A stretch of 64,000 bases of DNA from Streptomyces sp. GC420 (GCF_009916105.1 NZ_JAAAXQ010000003.1:24142-88141), one strand, 5' to 3'. Positions 45,380 through 53,887 are shown, numbered from the stretch's first letter. Notes: a model not told the origin generated them from the letters alone. Made by a program: numbers and translations.

Positions 45380-46966
45380 CTATTCCGTCCGCCCTCTGCC
45401 GGCGTACTGCTTTCGCAATTCTTCGGCCAGCGCCGCCCGGTCCGCTTTCCCGTGCGGGCTCAACGGAATGCGCGGGATACTGAGGAATCTGGCCGGGACC
45501 ATGTTCCGTGGCAGCGTCTCGAGGAGGCGGGCGCGCACGTCGTTCTCGGCGAGGTCGTCGCCCGCCGGCTCGATGAACGCGATCAGCTCGGTCTCACCGG
45601 AGGCGGTGTGGCCGACCACCACGGCGGCCTGCCGGACCCCGGCCAGCCTGCCCAGCGCGCGTTCGACATCGGCCGGGTCGATGCGCATGCCCCGCACCTT
45701 GACCTGCGCGTCCATCCGGCCGGCGACGACGAGGTCTCCCTCCTCGTTCACCTGGCCGCGGTCGCCCGTGCGGTACAGCCGCCGCGGCTCGCCGTCGACC
45801 TCGACCGTCGTGAACCGCTGGGACTCGGGCCCTGTGCCGCCCAGGTATCCCGCGCCGACACTGGCCCCGGAGATGCAGATCTCGCCGTACTCCCCCGCCG
45901 CGACACCGCGCATCCGCTCGTCGAGCAGGTGGATGTCGGTGTTGTGGGCCGGCCTGCCGACCGGTGCGATGTCGTGGTCGCCGGGCCGGTAGTCGGCAAG
46001 ATCGAACGACGTCGCGACGTCCGTGCACTCGGCGACGCCGTACTGGTGCAGGAGGGTGCAGGTGTTTCCCTCGCGCCGGGCCCAATCCAGGAGCCGTTCC
46101 ACATGCAGCGGCTCACCGCCGAACAGCATGTAGTCGAGCCGGGTGAGCGCGTCGCCGCCCCGCGCTGTCTCCCAGTCCACCAGCACGTACAGCGTGCTGG
46201 AGGCGCAGTGCACCACGCGTATCTCGTGCTGGGTCAGCATGCGGTAGGCCATCGCGGCGTCGAAGTTCCGGCTCGCCATCAGGTACTGGGTGGCACCGCA
46301 GAACAACGGCATCATCAGGCTGCGCTGGGAGAGGTCGAACCCGAACGCGCTGACGACCAGGTTGTGCGACCCGGCATGCAGGCCGTACTCCAGCGTCAGC
46401 CAGTTCAACAGGTTGAACCAGCCCTCGTGCCGCACCGCGGTCACCTTCGGCGTACCGGTCGACCCGGACGTGAAGACCGCGTAGCACACGTCGTCCCCGG
46501 TGACCCGGACGTCAGGACCGGTCATCGGGAGTCCTTCGAGGTGCTCGGACAGCCGCTGGAGATCGACGACCTCGACGGCCGCCGACTCGACCAGCCCGGC
46601 CGTCGCCGGGGAGGCCACGATCAAGGCGAGATCGGGGACCTGCCCCAGCAGCAGCCGGAGCCTCGCCGCCGGATAGGAGGGGTCGAACGGTACGTAGGCC
46701 GCGCCCGCCTTCAGCGTGCCGAGGACGGCGACGACCATGTCGAGCGAGTAGTCGAGGCAGACACCGACCTTCGCGCCCCGGCCGTGTCCGCGCGCCGTGA
46801 GGAAGTGCGCGAACCGGTTGGCCCGCGCGTTCAGCTGTGCGTACGTCATCTGCCGCCCGGCGCAGAAGACGGCGACGGCGTCGGGGGTGGCTTCCGCGTG
46901 CGCCTCGAACTGCTTGTGGACGACGGGCGCCGAGGGCAGGGCGACCCGCTTTCCCTGGAGGATCAT
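45380..46966 (-). CDS. Free-standing NRPS adenylation enzyme
   Basis: The 528-residue ANL-superfamily enzyme carries A3 (FTSGSTGTPK), A4/A5 (FGFDLSQ, HQYGVAE), A7 (YRTGDRG), A8 and the A10 Lys (SPHGKADR). Asp at the FD position indicates an alpha-amino acid substrate. My reading of the pocket is D-L-R-H-L-G-Q-D-V-K, which I cannot match to a known amino acid. GGAG seven bases before ATG 46966 sets the start. The adjacent PCP is its likely partner. It may load the first residue of the peptide, which would bring the total to six. Confidence 0.9.
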   Translation of the reverse strand: MILQGKRVALPSAPVVHKQFEAHAEATPDAVAVFCAGRQMTYAQLNARANRFAHFLTARGHGRGAKVGVCLDYSLDMVVAVLGTLKAGAAYVPFDPSYPAARLRLLLGQVPDLALIVASPATAGLVESAAVEVVDLQRLSEHLEGLPMTGPDVRVTGDDVCYAVFTSGSTGTPKVTAVRHEGWFNLLNWLTLEYGLHAGSHNLVVSAFGFDLSQRSLMMPLFCGATQYLMASRNFDAAMAYRMLTQHEIRVVHCASSTLYVLVDWETARGGDALTRLDYMLFGGEPLHVERLLDWARREGNTCTLLHQYGVAECTDVATSFDLADYRPGDHDIAPVGRPAHNTDIHLLDERMRGVAAGEYGEICISGASVGAGYLGGTGPESQRFTTVEVDGEPRRLYRTGDRGQVNEEGDLVVAGRMDAQVKVRGMRIDPADVERALGRLAGVRQAAVVVGHTASGETELIAFIEPAGDDLAENDVRARLLETLPRNMVPARFLSIPRIPLSPHGKADRAALAEELRKQYAGRGRTE

Positions 46967-47045
46967 CAACTGACTCCGATGTGACGGGTGTCCGATCGCG
47001 CGACGAACTCCGCAGGGCGGTCCGGCACCTCTGGGCGGTGCGCCG

Positions 47046-47756
47046 CTAGGCGATGCGCCGATCGGCGGCGTCGAGCACCTGGGTCACCCACTTGTCGACG
47101 GGCAGACCGTGCGCGGCGGCCGCTTTCGAGTAGTAGTCCAGTTGGCCGGCGGACAGCTCGATGGTGAGCGTGGTGACCTTCCGCCGACGCTTGTCGGCGC
47201 CCGCCGACTCGGCCGGCCGGGGTGCCTCTTGCTTGTCGTCGCCGCTTGCCGGCGGGATGTCGATCTGGTGGCGCTGCTCGGCCAGACCGGCGCGAACCGC
47301 CCTGCGGAGTTCGTTGCGCGACCACTTGCGCTGTTCGGCTTTCCGCAGCCAGTAGTCCTGCTCCGGCGGCGACAGGCGGGTCACCTCGGCGTGGTGGGCG
47401 AAGCTGAGACCGTCCCGCCTGCGGTGGTGCTCGAACCGCCGGGCCACCCACGCGTAGTTGCGCAAGGTCTGGTAGTCGAGCCCTGTTCTCTCGATCGCCT
47501 CGCGGTAGCGCCGCAGCCCGTAGGTGGATTCCCCGAAGATCAGCCAGTCGGCGAGCCACCACGCCGAGGAGTTCGTGAATTCGCGCAGGCTGGCCCCGAT
47601 CCGTTCCCAGGACCGCTGCGACAGGTCCGGCGGGAAGACCATCCCCGTCTGCTGCACCTTTGCCTGATTCCCGACGATGGGCAGAACCACATCGCGCTGC
47701 GCGGCCTCATCACCAGTGCCCTTCGGCCCCGCCTCGTGACTGCTCGCGGTCCTCAC
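47046..47756 (-). CDS. LmbU/NovE-family transcriptional regulator
   Basis: The 236-residue protein resembles the LmbU-NovE-HrmB group of cluster-situated activators: SSAWWLADWLIFGE, then LDYQTLRNYAWVARRFE, then a basic helical region and a C-terminal segment (TLTIELSAGQLDYYSKAA) like a small DNA-binding or dimerisation fold. It starts at GTG 47756 with a G-rich site six bases upstream. It is the only clear pathway-specific regulator in the window and lies second in the large NRPS operon, so it is the leading candidate to bind the repeated 18-bp dyad. That link is inference. Confidence 0.82.
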   Translation of the reverse strand: MRTASSHEAGPKGTGDEAAQRDVVLPIVGNQAKVQQTGMVFPPDLSQRSWERIGASLREFTNSSAWWLADWLIFGESTYGLRRYREAIERTGLDYQTLRNYAWVARRFEHHRRRDGLSFAHHAEVTRLSPPEQDYWLRKAEQRKWSRNELRRAVRAGLAEQRHQIDIPPASGDDKQEAPRPAESAGADKRRRKVTTLTIELSAGQLDYYSKAAAAHGLPVDKWVTQVLDAADRRIA

Positions 47757-47813
47757 AGAACGCCCCCCACAACCTTCATTCGCGTCAGCTCCTCCCGCTG
47801 GTCCGGCCGGCGT

Positions 47814-48029
47814 TCAGTCCGCCGCCATGGCCTCCCGCAGGCTCCTCGGGCGCAGGTCGGTCCAGTTCTGCTCGACGTACTCCAGGCATTCGGTCCTGGC
47901 CGCCTCGCCGAAGACCACGCGCCAGCCTCCGGGCACCTCGGCGAATACCGGCCACAGGGAGTGCTGGTCCTCGTCGTTGACCACGACGTAGAAGCGGCCG
48001 TTCTCATCATCGAAAGGGTTCGTGCTCAC
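47814..48029 (-). CDS. MbtH-like protein
   Basis: The 71-residue protein has the full MbtH signature: [25 protein letters not shown] and [11 protein letters not shown]. MbtH-like proteins bind NRPS adenylation domains and are often essential for their solubility or activity. AAGGA eight bases before GTG 48029 fits the family start (STNPFDD) better than the GTG at 48035. It is the first gene of the NRPS operon, about 100 bases from operator site 3. Confidence 0.96.
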   Translation of the reverse strand: MSTNPFDDENGRFYVVVNDEDQHSLWPVFAEVPGGWRVVFGEAARTECLEYVEQNWTDLRPRSLREAMAAD

Positions 48030-48127
48030 TGCCACCGTCCTTAACGGTCACGAAGTGACTCGGGATGGGAAAACAGGGTGACTCGAGAGAGGAAATCGCC
48101 AGAGCCGGGCGAGTTCACCGACGGCGT

Positions 48128-48146
48128 TGTCCTGTCGACGGGACAC
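48128..48146. promoter_or_regulatory. Dyad operator candidate, site 3
   Basis: TGTCCTGTCGACGGGACAC matches the 18-bp dyad of sites 1, 2 and 4. It lies in the 395-base divergent gap (48030-48424) between the MbtH-led NRPS operon and the E1 alpha gene, nearer the MbtH side. The flank CACCCGGCATCCG is also found beside site 1. I see no gene in the gap. Confidence 0.6.
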
Positions 48147-48424
48147 CCGGCATCCGCAGTCACCTGGGACGCCGGTGCCACCGTACGGGACCGTAAGACT
48201 CGACCGTCAACGCCGCAAGGGCGGCAGAATCGCTGAACTCCCGCTCGCCCGCCAGAACCTGTATCCCACCGGGGTTGTGTGCCACCATGACCGATCAGTG
48301 ACCCGTGAATGGGCCTGCTCAAATTCGGGTTCAGCCAATCTCCTTGCGCCGAGGCGATCGAGAGCGCGCGCAGTCAATTGCACGACGCCAGAAAGCTCAT
48401 CGACGAACCTGCGACTGGTGATCA

Positions 48425-49336
48425 ATGGCCTTGAAGTCAGAATCCGAGTACGCGACAGATCCCGACGACGACACACGGCGGTCGCTGTTGCGGCACATGC
48501 TGGTGGCGAGGGGCATCGACGAGGAGGGTCGCCAACTCCAGAAGCAGGGCGCGCTCGACCTCTGGCTTTCCTGCCAGGGGCAGGAGGCCGCGCAGGTGGG
48601 CTCCGCGCTCGCCGTGGGCCCGGCCCCGACCGTCTTCCCCAGTTACCGCGAGCACGCGGTCGCCCTCCTACGGGGCGTGACGCCGGACGAACTGTTCGCA
48701 CAGTGGGCCGGCCGCACGTTCTGCGGCTGGGACCCGCGCCGGCTGCGGTTCTTCCCCTACACGTTGGTCCTGGCCGCGCAGACGCTGCACGCCGTCGGCT
48801 ACTCGATCGGGCAACGGCTCCAGGGGCTGGAGGACTTCGTCGTCATGTACATAGGCGACGGCGCCACCAGCGAGGGCGACATGTCGGAGGCGATGAACCT
48901 CGCCGCCGTCGAGTCGGCGTCCGTGCTGTTCGTCTGCCAGAACAACGGCTGGGCCATCTCGAAACCGGCCGAGGAGCAAATGCACACCTCGCTGGCCGAA
49001 CGCGCCCGGGGTTTCGGGATCGAGTCCGCCCGGATCCCGGGCCAGGACCCGGAGACCGTCTTCTCGGCCTGCTCCCGGGCCGCCGCCCACGTCCGCGGGC
49101 AGCGGGCGCCGTACCTCGTCGAGATCCAGGTGGGGCGTATCCACGGTCACTCGACCTCCGACGCCCAGGAGGTCTACCGAACCGCCGAGGACATCGAGCG
49201 GACCAGGGCCGCGGATCCGGTGACCGCGTACGCGGCGCGGCTGAGCGGCCTGGGACTGGTGGACACCGTGTGGCTGGACGCCGTTCACGCCGAAGTGCGG
49301 GAGCTGCGCCTGCGGTTGATGAAGGAGTACGCGTGA
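48425..49336 (+). CDS. TPP-dependent dehydrogenase E1 alpha-like subunit
   Basis: The 303-residue protein belongs to the pyruvate/branched-chain 2-oxoacid dehydrogenase E1 alpha family and has the TPP motif GDGATSEGD...NN (residues about 140-175). It should pair with the next gene product and decarboxylate a 2-oxo acid, or accept a ketol unit, onto TPP. No strong ribosome binding site precedes ATG 48425. It overlaps E1 beta by one base (TGATG) and starts a six-gene cassette that lacks E3 and the E2 acyltransferase domain. This points to biosynthesis, not central metabolism. Confidence 0.92.
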   Translation: MALKSESEYATDPDDDTRRSLLRHMLVARGIDEEGRQLQKQGALDLWLSCQGQEAAQVGSALAVGPAPTVFPSYREHAVALLRGVTPDELFAQWAGRTFCGWDPRRLRFFPYTLVLAAQTLHAVGYSIGQRLQGLEDFVVMYIGDGATSEGDMSEAMNLAAVESASVLFVCQNNGWAISKPAEEQMHTSLAERARGFGIESARIPGQDPETVFSACSRAAAHVRGQRAPYLVEIQVGRIHGHSTSDAQEVYRTAEDIERTRAADPVTAYAARLSGLGLVDTVWLDAVHAEVRELRLRLMKEYA

Positions 49337-50316
49337 TGAGCACCGTACGCTCCGCCGGCCTGGCGGAATCGATCAACGCGGCCCTCGCCGACCTGCTCGA
49401 ACAGGAACCGAGACTGCTGCTGCTCGGCGAGGACATCGGACGCCTGGGCGGTGTGTTCCGGGTGACCCGAGGCCTCAGGGAACGTTTCGGCGGGGACCGG
49501 GTGCGCGACGCGCTGCTGGCCGAGTCCACCATCGTCGGCCAGGCCGTCGGCATGGCGATGAGCGGGCTGGTGCCGGTCTGCGAGATCCAGTTCGACGGGT
49601 TCACCTATCCCGCGGTGAACCAGCTGGTGACCCAGGCGGCCCGGATCGGCGGCCGGTGGAACGGACGGATCAGCCCGAGCCTGGTGGTGCGAATCCCGAC
49701 CGGCGGCGGGTTCCGGGGCGTCGAGCACCACAGCGAGTCCAACGAGGCGCTCTTCGCCCGCGTCCCGGGGCTCTCGGTGGCCTGCCCCTCCACCGGCGAG
49801 GACGCCGACCAGATCCTGCGGTACGCGGTGACGCTCGGTTCGCCCGTGGTGATGTACGAGCCGATCCGCCTGTATTGGCGGCGGAACACCCCCGCCCGCG
49901 ACCCGGAGCCGGCGAGGTCGCCGACCGCGGCCCGGGTGGTGCGGCGTGGCACGGACCTGACGATCGCCACGTACGGCGCGATCACCCACGAGGTGCTGGA
50001 AGCGGCGCACACGCTCGGCCCCGATGTCGACGTCGAGGTGGTGGATCTGCGCTGGGTGGCCCCGCTCGATCTGGACACGGTCCTTGAGTCCGTCGCCCGC
50101 ACCGGGCGACTGCTCATCGTGCACGAGGGGTCGAAGGACGTCGGCATCGGTGCCGAGATCGCCGCGGCCGTGGCCGAACACGGCTTCGACGCGCTGAGGG
50201 GGCCGGTCCGCCGGCTGGCGCCCGCCCGCCGCGCCTATCCCCCGGCGGACTTCGAGAAGGACTACCTGATCGGTGTCCAGGAGATCAAGGACGAGGTGCT
50301 GGTGATGACGGAGTGA
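49336..50316 (+). CDS. TPP-dependent dehydrogenase E1 beta-like subunit
   Basis: The 326-residue protein matches the transketolase central and C-terminal domains of E1 beta, with GEDIG near residue 34, FDGFTYPA and a C-terminal EGSKDVGIGAEI segment. It forms the second half of the E1 heterotetramer. The start overlaps the E1 alpha stop and the stop overlaps the lipoyl gene start (GTGA), so stoichiometric coupled translation is likely. Confidence 0.93.
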   Translation: MSTVRSAGLAESINAALADLLEQEPRLLLLGEDIGRLGGVFRVTRGLRERFGGDRVRDALLAESTIVGQAVGMAMSGLVPVCEIQFDGFTYPAVNQLVTQAARIGGRWNGRISPSLVVRIPTGGGFRGVEHHSESNEALFARVPGLSVACPSTGEDADQILRYAVTLGSPVVMYEPIRLYWRRNTPARDPEPARSPTAARVVRRGTDLTIATYGAITHEVLEAAHTLGPDVDVEVVDLRWVAPLDLDTVLESVARTGRLLIVHEGSKDVGIGAEIAAAVAEHGFDALRGPVRRLAPARRAYPPADFEKDYLIGVQEIKDEVLVMTE

Positions 50317-50561
50317 GCGATTCCCTCGTGGACATGCACGTCCCCGGCTTCGGGCACGGCCTCGCCGAGGCCCTGCTGATCGAGTGGGTCGCCGGTGTGG
50401 GCGACCGGGTCGAGCGGGGGGACGCCGTCGCGGTCGTCGAGACCGACAAGGCCAGCACGGAGATCGTGGCGGAGCGCGACGGCCGGGTCGCGGCCCACTG
50501 CGCCACGGCCGGCACGGTCCTCAAGTCCGGTGAGGTGCTGTACCGGTTGGCGGCCGAGTAG
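50313..50561 (+). CDS. Lipoyl-only E2-like carrier protein
   Basis: The 82-residue protein is a single biotinyl/lipoyl domain with the modification Lys in ETDKASTE. Normal E2 proteins are about 400 residues with a peripheral-binding and a catalytic acyltransferase domain; those are missing here. The domain would pick up the acyl group from E1 and must hand it to something other than CoA via an E2 core, most simply the ACP encoded next. Comparable E1/lipoyl pairs feed C2 units to carriers in the naphthyridinomycin pathway (from memory). Confidence 0.92.
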   Translation: MSDSLVDMHVPGFGHGLAEALLIEWVAGVGDRVERGDAVAVVETDKASTEIVAERDGRVAAHCATAGTVLKSGEVLYRLAAE

Positions 50562-50604
50562 CCCCCGGGATCCGATGAGCCAGTCATCCGAACGGAGAAG
50601 GAAC

Positions 50605-50853
50605 ATGAGCGACATCGAAAGCCGTATCGCGGACACCATGCTGGCCAAACTGCGCGAGCGCGACCCGTCGCTGGGCCCCGACGACCTCGCCCGGCCGGTC
50701 GGCGAGGTCGACCTCGACTCCCTCGACCTGGTCGAGCTGCACCAGCGCCTGGAGCGCGAGCTCCAGGTCAAGGGCGACCTCAAGGAGACCGCGGGCTTCG
50801 CCTTCCTGGACGAGTTCACCGCCTACTTCGTGAAGCTGGCGAGCCGGGGATGA
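50605..50853 (+). CDS. Discrete acyl carrier protein
   Basis: The 82-residue ACP has the phosphopantetheine Ser in EVDLDSLDLVE. GGAGAAGGA immediately precedes ATG 50605. It lies 43 bases after the lipoyl gene and overlaps the KAS III gene (ATGA). It is presumably the acceptor for the acyl group released from the lipoyl domain and the donor or acceptor partner of KAS III. Confidence 0.9.
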   Translation: MSDIESRIADTMLAKLRERDPSLGPDDLARPVGEVDLDSLDLVELHQRLERELQVKGDLKETAGFAFLDEFTAYFVKLASRG

Positions 50854-51788
50854 GCGCGGGCATCGTCGACATCGCCACCGCGAAGCCGGGCCGGAGGATC
50901 GACAACGACCACTTCGCGTCGATCGGACTCACCGACGAGTGGATCCGGCGCCGCAGCGGCATCGGATCCCGCTCCTGGCTGCCGGACGAGACCCCGCTGG
51001 CGGAGGTGGCGGCGGAGGCCTGCGCGCCGATCGTGACCAGGACGGACGCCCCCTCCTCGATCGACGCCCTGATCGTCGTCAGCACCTCGGTGCGGCAGCG
51101 CATCCCGGGTATCGCGCAGAAGGTGGCCCAGCTCGCCGGGCTGGGGCCCTCGGTTCTGGCCCTCGACATGAACGCGGCCTGCTGCGGCTTCGTCTACGGC
51201 CTGGTCACCGGGCTCTCCTTCTGCGACGCCGGACAGGCGCGGTCGGTCCTGGTGTGCTCGGTGGAGGCCATGTCCCGGATGGTGGACCGCGCGGACCGGC
51301 AGACGGCCTGCCTCTTCGGCGACGGCTCCGCGGCCGTCCTGCTGGAGAACCGCGCGGAGTTCACGGGCTTCTGCCGGGTCGCCGGCTGCGACGGCTCCCA
51401 GGAGGGGCTCATGCGGGAGACCGAGGCGGGCGGCATCCATCTCGACGGGATGCAGGTGTACGACCGCGCCGTGCGCCGTATGTCCGAATCGGCGCAGTAC
51501 CTCTTCGACCACGGCCCCGCGCCGACCGTCCTGGTCGGCCACCAGGCCAACAGCCGCATCCTGGAACAGGTCCGCAGCTTCAGCGCCCATCTCGACGTGC
51601 CTTTCGTGAACCGCATCGAGAACTCCGGGAACACCTCGTCCGCCTCGATCCCGCTGGCGTTCGCCGCGGAACTGGACGCCGGCTGTCTCCCCGCCGCCGG
51701 CCGGCTCGGGGCCGTGGCCTACGGCGCCGGCGAGGCGTGGGGCGGTGTCGCGGTGGACTACCGGCTGCCGGCCGTCCCGGCCCCCTGA
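50850..51788 (+). CDS. 3-oxoacyl-ACP synthase III (FabH-like)
   Basis: The 312-residue thiolase-fold enzyme carries the KAS III triad: Cys in MNAACCGF (near residue 112), His in GHQANSR and Asn in ENSGNTSSAS. It condenses or transfers an acyl group. In this context it may extend the E1-derived acyl-ACP by two carbons or act as an acyltransferase. Followed by an MDR protein, the set recalls pathways that make branched or long alkylmalonyl-CoA extender units, which use KAS III and a crotonyl-CoA carboxylase/reductase. Confidence 0.93.
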   Translation: MSAGIVDIATAKPGRRIDNDHFASIGLTDEWIRRRSGIGSRSWLPDETPLAEVAAEACAPIVTRTDAPSSIDALIVVSTSVRQRIPGIAQKVAQLAGLGPSVLALDMNAACCGFVYGLVTGLSFCDAGQARSVLVCSVEAMSRMVDRADRQTACLFGDGSAAVLLENRAEFTGFCRVAGCDGSQEGLMRETEAGGIHLDGMQVYDRAVRRMSESAQYLFDHGPAPTVLVGHQANSRILEQVRSFSAHLDVPFVNRIENSGNTSSASIPLAFAAELDAGCLPAAGRLGAVAYGAGEAWGGVAVDYRLPAVPAP

Positions 51789-51832
51789 GCGCGCCGAGGA
51801 CCCGGGAACGTACTCGATCACAGGAGGTTGTC

Positions 51833-53005
51833 ATCCACGCACCAGAAGCCTGGGTCCTGCGCTCCGGCGCGACGGCCGGCTCCCACGACGGCGGCCCCGG
51901 CCGCGCGCTGCGCCGCGGCCGGTTCTCCTTCGGCCCTCTGGAGGAAGGCGAGGCGCTGGTGGAGCCGATCCTCGGCTCCTGGGAGGCCAACATGGACCAC
52001 GCGCTGACCCGTTCACCGATCGACGTCTGCAGCAGCCGCGGCGAGGACGCGGTGGTCCTGGGCAACCTGGGCGTGGTGCGCGTGCTCGAGGTGAACGCGG
52101 GCGGGCGGGAGGCCCGGGTCCGTGAAGGGGACCTGTGCCTGCTCATGCCGTTCGGCAAGCTCGACCGCTACGACTACGCCGAACTCGCCTACGCCTACGA
52201 CTGCCCCGGCACCATCGGGCTGCTGGCCAAGCGGACCAAGCTGGACGCACGCCTGCTCCTGCCGGTCCCGGACGGCACGGCGTACTCGCTGCCCCAGTGG
52301 GCCACGTACGGGCGGTACTTCACCGCCTGGGACAACTGGCACAAGGCGTACGGCTGTTGGCGGACGCAGGTCGCCGACGACGATCCCGTCGGCCACTTGG
52401 TGTTCGGGTGGGGCGGCGGCGTGGCCTTCGCCGAGCTGCTGCTCGCCAAGCGGGCGGGGTTCCGGGTGGCGATGACGGCGGGCTCGGACGAGCGGCTTGC
52501 CTTCCTGCGGCAGAACGGCATCACGCCGGTCGACCGCCGCCGGTTCCCCGACCTCTCCCTGCCCGGCCGGCGGGAACGCGCGGACCGGGAACGGCACCGG
52601 CGGCGCCGGACGTCGGTCGAGGGCTTCCTGGAGCTCGTCGACGACCTCAGCGACGGCCACGGGGCCTCGATCTTCGTGGACAACATCGGCGAGCCCCTGT
52701 ACGACGTCACCCTCACGGCGCTGGCCCGCGAGGGCGTCGTCACCACATGCGGCTGGAAGGCGGGGATGCGCGTGTCGCATCTGCGGGGAGCCGAGGCCAT
52801 CAGCCGGCACATCCATGTGAACACCCATGTGTGGCGGCTGCCGGACTCACCGGACATCCGGGACTTCATGGAGGCCGAGGGCTGGATAGCGCCGAAGGGA
52901 TCCGACGTGATCTACGACTTCGACCAGGTGCCCGAGCTGGCCGACGACTACGCGAACGGCAGGATCGGCTCGTACTTCCCGCTGTACCGCGTGAACCCTC
53001 TCTGA
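51833..53005 (+). CDS. MDR-family reductase, crotonyl-CoA reductase-like; no canonical start codon
   Basis: The protein of about 390 residues belongs to the medium-chain dehydrogenase/reductase family. It has a nucleotide-binding segment VFGWGGGVAFAE and, before it, WATYGRYFTAW, which resembles the crotonyl-CoA carboxylase/reductase region, but it is shorter and divergent. A perfect AGGAGG (51822-51827) is followed in frame only by GTT, GTC and ATC, with no ATG, GTG or TTG at normal distance. I place the start at ATC 51833; GTC 51830 or CTG 51785 are alternatives, and a base error is possible. It may reduce, or reduce and carboxylate, the enoyl product of the cassette. Confidence 0.75.
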   Translation: MHAPEAWVLRSGATAGSHDGGPGRALRRGRFSFGPLEEGEALVEPILGSWEANMDHALTRSPIDVCSSRGEDAVVLGNLGVVRVLEVNAGGREARVREGDLCLLMPFGKLDRYDYAELAYAYDCPGTIGLLAKRTKLDARLLLPVPDGTAYSLPQWATYGRYFTAWDNWHKAYGCWRTQVADDDPVGHLVFGWGGGVAFAELLLAKRAGFRVAMTAGSDERLAFLRQNGITPVDRRRFPDLSLPGRRERADRERHRRRRTSVEGFLELVDDLSDGHGASIFVDNIGEPLYDVTLTALAREGVVTTCGWKAGMRVSHLRGAEAISRHIHVNTHVWRLPDSPDIRDFMEAEGWIAPKGSDVIYDFDQVPELADDYANGRIGSYFPLYRVNPL

Positions 53006-53019
53006 CCTGCCCCGGCGGC

Positions 53020-53835
53020 TCATTCGCGCTCGCGGAGTTCCAGGGTGCAGCACTTGGCACCGCCGCCGCCCTTGAGCAGTTCCGTCATGTCGACGCCGAT
53101 GGGCTCGAATCCGCGTTCCCGGAGCTGGTCGGGAAGCCGCTCGGCCTGTTGCGCGACCATCACGTGAAGGCCGTCGGACACGGCGTTGAGACCGAATACC
53201 GCCGCGTCGGACGCGTCCGCGATAATGGCGTCCGGAAAACGCTCCTCAAGCAGTTCCCTGCTTTCCGGAGAGAACGCCTCGGGGTGGTACATGATTTCGT
53301 TGTCGTCGAGCACGGCAAGAGCCGTGTCGAGATGGTAGTACCTGTCGTCGACCAGCGTCAGACCCAGTACGGGCTTTCCGAAGAATTCCGCTGCCTCGTC
53401 GTGCGCATTGGGCTCGCTGCGGAATCCGGTGCCCGCCAGGATGACGTCGCCCATGTACAGGAAGTCACCCTCGCCCTCGTTGACGGACTCGGCCTGCCGG
53501 GCTTCCCACCCGCGCGCCCGGAACCAGTCCAGATAGGCCGGGGACTCCTCCACGCGCTGTTCGCAACGGAAGCGGGCGACCAGCGCACGGCCGTCCACGA
53601 CCGTCGCGCCGTTGGCGGAGTACACCATGTCCGGCAGTCCGGCGACGGGTTCGATCAGTTCGACGGTGTGCCCCAGGTCGGCCAGCAGGTCGTGCAGCGT
53701 CTTCCACTGGGCGAGTCCGCGCTCCGTGGATGTGGGGCGCGAAGGGTTCATCCACGGGTTTATGGAATAGGAGACTTCAAAGAATGTCGGCTCGCACATG
53801 AGGTAATGCCGCGAACGAGCTTGCCGCTTCTCCAC
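53020..53835 (-). CDS. Dimethylarginine dimethylaminohydrolase (DDAH)-like protein
   Basis: The 271-residue guanidino-modifying enzyme has the Cys nucleophile near the C-terminus (GAKCCTLELR), His in YYHLDTA and an acidic residue in NEGEGDFL. DDAHs convert methylated arginines to citrulline; relatives act on arginine or other amidino compounds. It converges on the MDR gene with only 14 bases between stops. AGGAG six bases before GTG 53835 fixes the start, and operator site 4 lies 32 bases further upstream, which suggests co-regulation with the cluster. It could make a guanidine-derived precursor or be a resident arginine-metabolism gene. Confidence 0.88.
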   Translation of the reverse strand: MEKRQARSRHYLMCEPTFFEVSYSINPWMNPSRPTSTERGLAQWKTLHDLLADLGHTVELIEPVAGLPDMVYSANGATVVDGRALVARFRCEQRVEESPAYLDWFRARGWEARQAESVNEGEGDFLYMGDVILAGTGFRSEPNAHDEAAEFFGKPVLGLTLVDDRYYHLDTALAVLDDNEIMYHPEAFSPESRELLEERFPDAIIADASDAAVFGLNAVSDGLHVMVAQQAERLPDQLRERGFEPIGVDMTELLKGGGGAKCCTLELRERE

Positions 53836-53865
53836 TCGGATCTCCTGCCCTCTCGGTCATCCCAT

Positions 53866-53887
53866 ACTGTCCTGGTGACGGGACAGT
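53866..53887. promoter_or_regulatory. Dyad operator candidate, site 4
   Basis: ACTGTCCTGGTGACGGGACAGT is the fourth copy of the dyad, with 7-bp outer arms ACTGTCC and GGACAGT. It sits directly upstream of the DDAH-like gene, so close that a bound protein would cover the core promoter. Confidence 0.6.

Noticed and set aside
48147..48424. Open frame extending the E1 beta frame upstream to 48127
   Set aside because: It passes through the divergent promoter region and antisense to no homologue; E1 alpha occupies another frame from 48425.
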